This document shows positions 1 to 5,629 of a stretch of DNA of 5,629 nucleotides, one piece after another (position 1 is the first letter of the stretch; the number at the start of each line of letters is the position of its first letter). Position numbers and translations under genes: made by a program. The notes under the pieces are model-generated. The model was not told where the DNA came from and made no database searches. It saw nothing but the letters and a program-made list of their open reading frames with translations. The stretch is from Planctomycetaceae bacterium. Its GTDB lineage: Bacteria; Planctomycetota; Planctomycetia; Pirellulales; Pirellulaceae. Location: NCBI GenBank assembly GCA_012965455.1, contig DTSG01000044.1:1-5629 (forward strand), given 5' to 3'.

Positions 1-59
1 GGTTACGGTATCGGTATGGCCCGATGAGTTAAAACGAATCTGTGCTGAAAAGAATATTT

Positions 60-668
60 ATGGCCATTATATTTCAACGCAATCTACATCCGTCCAGATA
101 TGCTCGGATTGTAGCTTTCATTTTGATGTGTGCGATACCCACCTTAGCACACGCCCAAGACACCAAATCAGTGCTCAGTGTTCCACAGGGGTGGCGAATA
201 GAAAATACAACATATCCACCACCCTGGGCAAAATCCCTACCTTGGAAAGGTAAAATTGAGCTGCGCTTTCCGCCAGGATTTTTCCAACCTACAAGTATGT
301 ATTTTTGGTCATACCCAATTCTTTACCAGTTGCAAGGCAACTGTATCACCAATGACGAAGAACTCAAACGCGCATTGCTCGACTACGATACCGGATTATA
401 CGGCGGAAAATACTCGCGGGACCAGATCGATATCACCGTTCAAAAGCCAAAGCAGGGACAACGGGGTCGACCCAACACATTAACTTTCAAAGGTTTTGAC
501 CCCTTTACCACCAAAAAACCCTTGACAACCTATCTAGAAATCCAACGGCGATATGACGATGTTGCTGACATGACCACAATATTGATTCTCCGCTCTGCGC
601 GGCCTATCGATAAGAAGGATGCCGTCTGGAAAGCACTCTATCGCTTCCGCAAAGATGCTGGATTTTAA
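60..668 (+). CDS. Exported protein of unknown function
   Basis: I do not recognise a named family. From the ATG at 60 the protein has 202 residues. It begins with a signal peptide: arginines at 7, 13 and 16, a hydrophobic stretch at about 17-30, and a likely signal peptidase I site AHA|QD after residue 32, so the product is probably periplasmic or secreted. The mature part is rich in aromatic residues, with a run of W/F/Y at about residues 74-90 (FFQPTSMYFWSYPILYQL) and an alternating hydrophobic strand near the end (TTILILRSARP), suggesting a small beta-rich fold. No catalytic motif or cysteine pattern is visible. I preferred ATG 60 over the in-frame GTG at 42 because GAAAAG lies 7 bases before it and the signal peptide is then of normal length; GTG 42 would add six residues. 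The dehydrogenase gene follows after 55 bases on the same strand, so co-transcription is possible. Similar-looking exported proteins are common in planctomycetes (recollection, not a search). Confidence 0.8.
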   Translation: MAIIFQRNLHPSRYARIVAFILMCAIPTLAHAQDTKSVLSVPQGWRIENTTYPPPWAKSLPWKGKIELRFPPGFFQPTSMYFWSYPILYQLQGNCITNDEELKRALLDYDTGLYGGKYSRDQIDITVQKPKQGQRGRPNTLTFKGFDPFTTKKPLTTYLEIQRRYDDVADMTTILILRSARPIDKKDAVWKALYRFRKDAGF

Positions 669-723
669 TCGCAGCGTTGTCACAATTACCGTAGAACCAT
701 TTGAATATTGAGTCAAAGAAATC

Positions 724-1779
724 ATGCCAACCGTTAACCACAAATCGCTAGAAACGGTGACACAGTCGATATTTATGTCACACGGTTGCACCTCTGACGC
801 AGCCAGCCAAGTTGCTAAAAGCTTAGTTTTGGCAAACTTATGCGGCCACGACTCACACGGAGTCGTGCGGATTGCACCCTATTTATCAAATATCAAACGG
901 GGGGTCTTGCAACCCACCGCCGAACTCGCCGTACTGCACGAAACGGAAGCGCTAGTAGTTGCCGACGCCCAACACGGATTTGGTCAAGTACAAATGCCCG
1001 CGCTCATTGAGCGACTCGCAACTAAGGCCAATTCACAGGGAATTTCCTGCGGCGTCATGAAACGCTGTGGTCACATTGGGCAATTATCCCAGTGGGTTGA
1101 GAGCGCCGCTCGCCAAGGCTTCGCCGCGCTTCTTACCGTCAACGACAACGGAGCGCTGCAAGCAGTTGCACCGCCAGGCGGCATTCGCCCGACGCTTGGT
1201 ACAAACCCAATTTCGATCGCTACGCCAAGTGATCCCCATCCAATTCTTGTCGATATTTCCACGAGTGTTGTCGCCAATGGAAAAATATTGGTCGCTCATA
1301 AGGAAAACAAACATGTTCCCGACGGCTGGTTGCGCGACGAACACGGTCAACCAACAACTGATCCTGCGGTTCGATACCAAGATCCACCTGGTTCGCTCAA
1401 TCCGACTGGTGGTTACAAAGGCTTTGGGCTCGGGTTTTTACTTGACGTGCTCGTGAGTGGCCTTACCGGAGGCTATTGCCCCCCTGCCCCCTCAGACGCC
1501 GTTCCCGCCAATAATGTGTTGATGGTGTTGTGGGACCCCCAACATTTCCAAGGAGCCGAACACATCGTAAGCGAGGCCGTGCGGCTTGAGCAGTTTGCCC
1601 GCGAGTCACCTTTGTTGCAAGAGGACAGTCCAATTACGTTGCCCCACGATCGTTCCCGTAAGACTAAATCCAAGCGCCGTCAAACTGGGATCCCACTTGG
1701 CGATGAGGTCTATTCTCAAATTACGGACTTTGCGAACCAAAACGGCATTAACTTGCCCCTAGACTGGGTCTCTGACTAG
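724..1779 (+). CDS. Ldh2/MDH2-family NAD(P)-dependent malate/L-lactate-type dehydrogenase
   Basis: A 351-residue cytosolic oxidoreductase of the type-2 malate/L-lactate dehydrogenase family (Pfam Ldh_2), which reversibly reduces 2-oxoacids with NADH or NADPH and has a fold unrelated to Rossmann-type dehydrogenases. Visible family motifs in order: GHDSHGVVRIAPYL at 41-54, carrying the conserved histidine region; MKRCGHIG at 112-119, with the second conserved histidine; GTNPIS at 159-164; a D-STS-A-GK signature at 177-187; GGYKGFGLGFLLDVL at 229-243; and the C-terminal helix after GIPL at 322-325. Length fits the family (about 330-360). There is no signal peptide. The family includes malate, sulfolactate, ureidoglycolate, diketogulonate and other reductases, and motifs alone do not fix the substrate. 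Two deviations stand out: HIGQLSQW where many members have HIGR-G, and PHDRS where many have PGE-. The start is ATG with a weak AAAGAA 3 bases upstream. A poor promoter match (TTGTCA 677-682, TTGAAT 701-706, 18-bp spacing) lies in front. The stop overlaps that of the convergent lactonase gene. Confidence 0.9.
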   Translation: MPTVNHKSLETVTQSIFMSHGCTSDAASQVAKSLVLANLCGHDSHGVVRIAPYLSNIKRGVLQPTAELAVLHETEALVVADAQHGFGQVQMPALIERLATKANSQGISCGVMKRCGHIGQLSQWVESAARQGFAALLTVNDNGALQAVAPPGGIRPTLGTNPISIATPSDPHPILVDISTSVVANGKILVAHKENKHVPDGWLRDEHGQPTTDPAVRYQDPPGSLNPTGGYKGFGLGFLLDVLVSGLTGGYCPPAPSDAVPANNVLMVLWDPQHFQGAEHIVSEAVRLEQFARESPLLQEDSPITLPHDRSRKTKSKRRQTGIPLGDEVYSQITDFANQNGINLPLDWVSD

Positions 1780-2789
1780 TTTGCTATCGCGGGATGATAG
1801 CCTATTGCCTTGGTACGAATCCTATAAAACCCTTTGCCAGCGGTAATGTATAGACGGCTCGATTCCGCTCCACGCCCAAAACTAACGTTGGTGGGTAATT
1901 CGGGGGTTTCGATATAACCAAGTTCTACGCCTTTGGATGAGAAAATTACGATACCAAACCGTTCGGCGCTGCGCACGGCCGCGTAAATGTTTCCAGACGT
2001 GTCCACCGTCATCCCATCAATCCCCAATTGATCCCCGAAGTCAACTAACACCTTCTTATTAGTCCACTGACCTGAGCGACGAATCGAGAACGAATTCAAC
2101 GTCATTCTCCCCATCTTAAAATCCTTCTCAATGTCCGCCTTATCAGACCCGTTATCAGTTTCCGCCACGTATACCGTTTTTTGATCAGGTGAAAGAATGA
2201 TGCCGTTCGGTTTGTCTATTTGATCTGTAGCAACTGTAAGCTCCCCTGCCGTACTGTACTTAAACACGTAGTACCTGTCCAATTCGCGTTCCTCGGGGCC
2301 GACATATTTAGGGTCGGTGAAATAGATTACGCCCTCTTTATTAATGACAATATCGTTGGGTGAATTTAGTTTCTTGCCCTTGAATAAGTTGGCCACAATT
2401 TTTACTTTACCGTCTGGAAGAAAGTGCACTAAAGCTCGATGCCCATTTAACGGGGAAGCGCAACACCCCATTAACTCGCCCGCACGGGTAAACATGAGTC
2501 CATTACCCATGCCACTGTCGGGGCAAAAGACGTTTGTTTTGCCCGTGTGCGGATTGAACATCATGACTCTCGCTGGTCCCGACTCAAAAGGCTGAGCAAA
2601 ATCTGAAAAATACATATTTCCGTCGGGTCCGGCTGCCGCGCCTTCCGTAAAACCACCGTCCTCCCAAAGTGTTTCCAGTGATTCTCCATTTATCAAAATT
2701 CGTCGATCACCTTCAATATGAAGTTTCTGCGAATAGACACTAATCGTCCATCCGAGGGTCAAACCAAGGATCACTATAAATTTGAACAT
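1776..2789 (-). CDS. Exported SMP-30/gluconolactonase-like beta-propeller protein
   Basis: A 337-residue member of the SMP-30/gluconolactonase/LRE-like superfamily: six-bladed propellers that bind a divalent metal and usually hydrolyse sugar lactones. The N-terminus is a signal peptide (MFKFIVILGLTLGWTISVYS, cleavage near residue 20), placing it in the periplasm or outside. The four usual metal-ligand positions are all visible: E49 in TEGAAAGPDG, N145 in NSPNDIVIN, N195 in KPNGIILSPD and D258 in GIDGMTVD. Blade repeats of the form G-IYF-D recur (NMYFSD 58-63, VIYFTD 154-159, TVYVAE 205-210, NIYAAV 267-272, LYITAG 313-318). A Shine-Dalgarno AAGGA lies at 2803-2799, 9 bases before the ATG, which supports this start. 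The gene follows the reverse transcriptase on the same strand after 73 bases with no obvious terminator between them, so read-through from the retron is possible. The true substrate is unknown; the intact ligand set argues for an active enzyme. Confidence 0.9.
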   Translation of the reverse strand: MFKFIVILGLTLGWTISVYSQKLHIEGDRRILINGESLETLWEDGGFTEGAAAGPDGNMYFSDFAQPFESGPARVMMFNPHTGKTNVFCPDSGMGNGLMFTRAGELMGCCASPLNGHRALVHFLPDGKVKIVANLFKGKKLNSPNDIVINKEGVIYFTDPKYVGPEERELDRYYVFKYSTAGELTVATDQIDKPNGIILSPDQKTVYVAETDNGSDKADIEKDFKMGRMTLNSFSIRRSGQWTNKKVLVDFGDQLGIDGMTVDTSGNIYAAVRSAERFGIVIFSSKGVELGYIETPELPTNVSFGRGAESSRLYITAGKGFYRIRTKAIGYHPAIAN

Positions 2790-2862
2790 GTTGCTGAGTC
2801 CTTAAAGAGTGCGCGTTGGGTTTTACGGTCGTTTCGCCTGAAAACTATTCTACACATAATCA

Positions 2863-4437
2863 CTAGCGGCTTGCCTGCAATACGACAGCTTCAATTCGTT
2901 TAAAAATCGCGTTCCACTGCACAACTCTAACCAGCACCTTCAAATTTTTAGGGAATTGAATTGACGCTAATTCCGATCCCACCTGTTCATCGCAGTAAAG
3001 TTCCAGCGCCAGGCCTTCATTGCGAAGCGTTGCCCTAAGAGTTTGGCCGTTTTGATATGCGACCGGCAAGCTAAACGAAAAAGTCCGACCGACCGACGTA
3101 GCTGAAATTTCGAGGAGATATTCTTTGCCAGCCAACTGCAACTCGGCTGTTTTCCTGCTCTCAGTGTAATTGTCAGTCTGATTTAATGCTTCGACCATTG
3201 CTACTAACGAAACATTCTCAACTCCAGTATTTGCGTTCCGCGCATTAACTACCTCGGAATCACGCAGAGTTTCTTGCTGGGCGTTATCTGTTAGCGCGTC
3301 GTCGGCGATATCCGAGCCAGGGGTTGTTACAGGTATCTCAACTGTTTTCACATTTTGCGACTGCCGTCCAACCAACTTTTTTAAGTCGCCATTTTTCGGT
3401 AACGGCTTATCAATAATTTCCTCTCTTGAGTTCAGCCCATCAAGAAAATTCAACAACGGAGCAGCGGGATCGACCATTTTCAACAACGACAACCAACCGC
3501 GGAACTCTGCAGCAGTAAGCGTCGCTTCGCCACCCGTTTCCATGCGATGTTTGACGGCTCGCAACCAACGCCTAGTTTTCCGTGGCAAATTCACTCGTTC
3601 ATTGACCACTAAACCGGTAACCAACTGCTGCCGATGCTGTCGTATAATACGCTTCTTCCTGTCATTCAGGCGATACCCGTAGTATTGTAATATCTTGCCC
3701 GTGGAAATTAACAATTCATGAATTTTTTCCCGTGAATACTCCGGGAACGAAAAAGTAATATCGTCTGCATATCGTGTATAACGGGCACTCCGTCTTAAAG
3801 CCGCATCCGCGAGCTTGACGTCCATGTTCTTGTTAACATAATTACTGAGTGCCGGACTGGTGGGAGCGCCTTGCGGAAGGCCACCTTCATAACAAGTCAA
3901 GCGAGTGAGGAGTTTCGCCGAAGACTTATCAAAACCAGCACCCTTAAACGCACTCTCAACGCGTTCGCTATTGGTCGCCGGGAAAAAATCGACGATATCA
4001 AGTTTTACAATAACTTCTTGTCCAATGTGTTCTGCGGCATTGTCAACAATCGAGCGCCCCTTGCGGAACCCGTGGACATCATCGTGTATGGGGAGTCGCT
4101 CAATGAGTTGTTTCAATAGTGTCCGCTGAAGATGTTTGCTTGCACGATCAGGTACATGCAATATCCGCTTGCCACCGCTACGTTTTGGGATAGTAGTCGT
4201 CTCGTATTGCACATTATGACGCACCAGTTCCGACTTGGACATCTCTAGTTTCATGCCGAGGTCACGAACGGTTAGTTTACGTCTTCGTTGCTCACGGGTT
4301 TTTCGCGACCGCTGAGTGCGATAAGATCCTCGGGTTGCATCGGAGTTCTTTTTTCTAAAGAAGAATAGAATGATTAGCAGAACAGTAATCAACGAGACTA
4401 TCTGCAGGGAAAACAGCGCCTCCAAGAATTCATCCAT
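2863..4437 (-). CDS. Retron reverse transcriptase with N-terminal membrane anchor and C-terminal extension
   Basis: A 524-residue RNA-directed DNA polymerase of the retron type, expected to make msDNA from the RNA encoded just upstream. Order along the protein: acidic tip MDEFLE; one hydrophobic helix at about 9-27; a very basic stretch at 28-56 (RKK, QRSRKTREQRRRK); then the RT core. Core motifs: IPKRSGGKR (83-91), HGFRKGRS (122-129), the retron NAxxH motif as NAAEH (133-137), motif A KLDIVDFF with the catalytic Asp at 147, motif B GLPQGAPTSPALSN (186-199), motif C YADD (223-226), and the retron VTG motif at 273-275 followed by LPRKTRRWLRAVKH. The core ends near 340. Residues 340-405 are a polar linker, and 406-524 form a beta-rich domain I cannot assign. 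The ATG at 4437 is preferred over an upstream in-frame TTG at 4539 because GGTGGTGAG lies 3 bases before it and a membrane anchor then starts at once. The acidic-TM-basic pattern predicts N-out, RT in the cytoplasm. Confidence 0.93.
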   Translation of the reverse strand: MDEFLEALFSLQIVSLITVLLIILFFFRKKNSDATRGSYRTQRSRKTREQRRRKLTVRDLGMKLEMSKSELVRHNVQYETTTIPKRSGGKRILHVPDRASKHLQRTLLKQLIERLPIHDDVHGFRKGRSIVDNAAEHIGQEVIVKLDIVDFFPATNSERVESAFKGAGFDKSSAKLLTRLTCYEGGLPQGAPTSPALSNYVNKNMDVKLADAALRRSARYTRYADDITFSFPEYSREKIHELLISTGKILQYYGYRLNDRKKRIIRQHRQQLVTGLVVNERVNLPRKTRRWLRAVKHRMETGGEATLTAAEFRGWLSLLKMVDPAAPLLNFLDGLNSREEIIDKPLPKNGDLKKLVGRQSQNVKTVEIPVTTPGSDIADDALTDNAQQETLRDSEVVNARNANTGVENVSLVAMVEALNQTDNYTESRKTAELQLAGKEYLLEISATSVGRTFSFSLPVAYQNGQTLRATLRNEGLALELYCDEQVGSELASIQFPKNLKVLVRVVQWNAIFKRIEAVVLQASR

Positions 4438-4492
4438 ATACTCACCACCACCCGAATCGATGATTGCCGTCGCGTGACAAATAATCAAAAGC

Positions 4493-4537
4493 GAACCCGC
4501 TATCCGCCTCGGATTATCGGCGACGAATAACGGGCTC
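4493..4537 (-). other. Structured leader between ncRNA and RT start
   Basis: Between the end of the predicted ncRNA and the RT start codon the minus strand can fold: GAGCCCG (4537-4531) pairs with CGGGTTC (4499-4493, one G-U), enclosing CGCC (4522-4519) with GGCG (4508-4505). GCTTTT follows. It may be a partial attenuator, a processing site, or part of a longer a2; the internal loops make it a weak terminator. A ribosome-binding sequence GGTGGTGAG (4449-4441) comes afterwards. Confidence 0.3.
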
Positions 4538-4547
4538 AAACCGTTTT

Positions 4548-4715
4548 GTGCCCTGCTATGGCCATGCCAATGACATGCTTACGGTAATTCCGAGTGCAGC
4601 GGCTAGAGCGTAGCGAGGACAATGCACTCGGAATTACCGTGAGCATGTCACCCCAACACCTCCAAACCACAACAAACACGGATGACGAAACATCACCCTA
4701 TATCGCCAAGGCTAC
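4548..4715 (-). ncRNA. Predicted retron msr-msd non-coding RNA
   Basis: A transcript from the promoter just upstream would start near 4714 and run through a retron-like RNA of about 170 bases before the RT gene. Order 5' to 3' on the minus strand: a possible a1 segment (GT at 4715-4714, GCCTTG at 4712-4707); a small msr-like hairpin GATG/CATC (4694-4681) around a loop containing TTTCG; a G/T-rich single-stranded tract (4680-4651); a long msd-like hairpin (4650-4571); and a possible a2 segment CAGGGCAC (4555-4548) that pairs with a1 with one G-U pair and one bulged A. In retrons the RT primes from the 2'-OH of a guanosine after a1 and copies the msd, giving branched RNA-DNA. Promoter, hairpin and RT coding frame all lie in the expected order and on one strand. 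The a1/a2 pairing is short, so the exact ends and the branch G are uncertain; the assignment as a retron RNA is much firmer. Confidence 0.75.
4571..4650 (-). repeat. 28-bp near-perfect inverted repeat (msd-like hairpin)
   Basis: Arms 4571-4598 and 4623-4650 are complementary over 28 bp with a single exception at 4580/4641. That position is a C-A mismatch in the minus-strand RNA and a T-G pair in its DNA copy. The 24-base loop (4599-4622) holds a further small hairpin, GCTA (4602-4605) with TAGC (4611-4614). No T-run follows on either strand, so it is not an intrinsic terminator. Size, position and strand fit the msd stem of a retron. Confidence 0.9.
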
Positions 4716-4720
4716 GCCGC

Positions 4721-4749
4721 ATTATAACAATTGAAGATTTTATCCGCAA
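4721..4749 (-). promoter_or_regulatory. Sigma70-like promoter of the retron
   Basis: On the minus strand a perfect -10 box TATAAT (4726-4721) follows a -35-like TTGCGG (4749-4744) with the ideal 17-bp spacing. Transcription would begin near 4714, right at the start of the predicted msr, and would also supply the reverse transcriptase mRNA. The -35 matches the consensus TTGACA at only three of six bases. Confidence 0.6.
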
Positions 4750-4861
4750 ACAATTACGTAGTTGACCGACAACAATAATCCAATCGTCGCCTTCGGTTTA
4801 GATATAACCTATACTTAATTGCCCTCATTTCGCCGTAGAACATTTACAGTTTGGTACTCGG

Positions 4862-5629
4862 ATGCAAACCCGCAAGACACAATCGCCCCAATTCTTTTTG
4901 CTTTTCTTATGTTTCATTTTGTCGATTTCCGGAAGCGCCGTTTCCGCAGAAGAACCGCTGCTAGTTACAATCTCCAAGGAAACAACTCGTATCACCGCGC
5001 CTCTGAAAGACAACGGCTACCCTGACTACGTCGGGGCATTGAACGCTCAGCTGAGCAAAGGGATCACCGCGGAAAATAATCTCGTCGTGGCGATTTGGAA
5101 TACCATCGGCACCACTGGAATGTCGCAGAATCTGGTTAACCCATACTTCAAACACCTGCAGACGTCCCCACCTAAGAAAAATGCACAGTATTACCAGAGC
5201 TATTACCAGTGGTTTCAAGAAACACTGCTTACAGAGGAAAAGACATCCGAACTAACACCCCGCGAAATCGACGGGCTCCGACAATCACTAGAGAAGGAAC
5301 ACGAGGATTGCATGCAGCAACCTTGGACGGCTAAGAAATTTCCACGAATGGCGCAGTGGCTCGGAATCAATCAACGACTGCTAGTCAACTTTGCCTCAGC
5401 CGCTAATAGTCGTTCACAATTTTACAATCCATATGTGGTTGAAAGTGAGTATCAAAACCAACCCGTTCCTGAGTTGATTGGATTATTGCTTCCAGCAGCC
5501 CAACAGACACGGGGACTCGCTCGCGGCTTGCGCCTGCTTGCGAACAATCAAATAGCCGGCGGAAATTTGGACAAGGCTATCGAAACCTCCAAGGCGATTC
5601 ATCGACTAGGGCGTCTGTCATCCCGTGGT
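4862..5629 (+). CDS. Exported protein of unknown function, cut by window end
   Basis: An open frame of 256 codons from ATG 4862 to the last base of the window with no stop, so the C-terminus is missing. Residues 1-29 form a clear signal peptide: R4 and K5, a hydrophobic core FFLLFLCFILSI (11-22), and a cleavage site VSA|EE after residue 29. The mature part starts with VTISKETTRITAPLKDNGY, then PDYVGALN, and is helical and polar after that (YYQSYYQWFQETLL; DGLRQSLEKEHEDCM). I recall similar ITxPLxxNGYxDYxxALN starts in exported planctomycete proteins of unknown role, but cannot name a family. No Shine-Dalgarno is visible before the ATG; a TATACT at 4810-4815 is a possible -10 without a good -35. 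The gene is divergent from the retron, and its 5' region abuts the retron promoter; no functional link to the retron is visible in the sequence. Confidence 0.82.
   Translation, partial: MQTRKTQSPQFFLLFLCFILSISGSAVSAEEPLLVTISKETTRITAPLKDNGYPDYVGALNAQLSKGITAENNLVVAIWNTIGTTGMSQNLVNPYFKHLQTSPPKKNAQYYQSYYQWFQETLLTEEKTSELTPREIDGLRQSLEKEHEDCMQQPWTAKKFPRMAQWLGINQRLLVNFASAANSRSQFYNPYVVESEYQNQPVPELIGLLLPAAQQTRGLARGLRLLANNQIAGGNLDKAIETSKAIHRLGRLSSRG

Noticed and set aside
1..30. Possible 3' end of an upstream gene (stops at 25-27 or 28-30)
   Set aside because: Only eight or nine codons are visible in either frame, too few to support a gene.
684..692. AATTACCGT shared with the msd stem
   Set aside because: A nine-base match with no flanking similarity is expected by chance in a window of this size.
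1067..1456. Open frames on both strands inside the dehydrogenase gene
   Set aside because: They lie wholly within a gene with clear family motifs and show no start signals or recognisable protein features.
2863..4437. Group II intron, DGR or CRISPR-associated RT
   Set aside because: There is no maturase or HNH region, no template/variable repeat pair, no Cas gene and no repeat array; NAxxH and VTG motifs favour a retron.
4438..4539. Extension of the RT to a TTG start at 4539 (34 more residues)
   Set aside because: TTG is a rare start with no ribosome-binding site; the extra stretch overlaps the structured leader, and the ATG at 4437 has GGTGGTGAG just before it.
4571..4650. Intrinsic terminator or insertion-sequence terminal repeat
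   Set aside because: No T-run follows on either strand, there is no transposase or target duplication, and position and strand fit a retron msd.
4819..5218. Short open frames overlapping the start of the exported protein at 4862
   Set aside because: The frame from 4862 has a textbook signal peptide and stays open for 256 codons to the window end; the others are its shadows.

Overview
The window looks like a chromosomal piece of a planctomycete, most likely of the Pirellula/Rhodopirellula kind. This is an inference. It rests on near-balanced base composition, several exported proteins of unknown function, an exported SMP-30/gluconolactonase, a family-2 malate/lactate-type dehydrogenase, and mostly weak Shine-Dalgarno sequences. 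No taxonomic marker gene is present, so the assignment is soft.

Layout. Bases 60-668 (+) encode a small exported protein of unknown function. Bases 724-1779 (+) encode a cytosolic NAD(P)-dependent 2-hydroxyacid dehydrogenase of the Ldh2/MDH2 family. Bases 1776-2789 (-) encode an exported SMP-30-type beta-propeller lactonase, convergent with the dehydrogenase; the two stop codons overlap in one CTAG. Bases 2863-4437 (-) encode a reverse transcriptase with retron hallmarks. Bases 4438-4861 hold no protein gene but contain a -35/-10 promoter and a predicted retron non-coding RNA (about 4548-4715, -) with a 28-bp hairpin. From 4862 (+) an exported protein begins and runs off the window end; it is divergent from the retron.

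The notable system is the retron. A sigma70-like promoter (TTGCGG, 17 bp, TATAAT) reads into a short msr-like segment, then a near-perfect msd-like hairpin, then a 110-base leader, then the reverse transcriptase. The enzyme has the NAxxH motif before RT motif A, the LPQGAPTSP motif, YADD, and a VTG motif in the thumb region. Together these point to a retron rather than a group II intron, DGR or CRISPR-linked RT. Two things are odd. The RT starts with an acidic tip, one transmembrane helix and a very basic stretch, predicting a membrane-tethered enzyme. It also ends with about 180 extra residues (a low-complexity linker plus a beta-rich domain) that I cannot assign. No known retron effector lies beside it: the neighbours are ordinary metabolic or exported proteins. 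The membrane anchor and tail may therefore be the built-in effector of a one-gene retron. That last step is inference.

The dehydrogenase and the lactonase could act on related sugar-acid substrates, but they are convergent and not an operon. Nothing ties them to the retron beyond position; the RT and lactonase genes are on the same strand, 73 bases apart.
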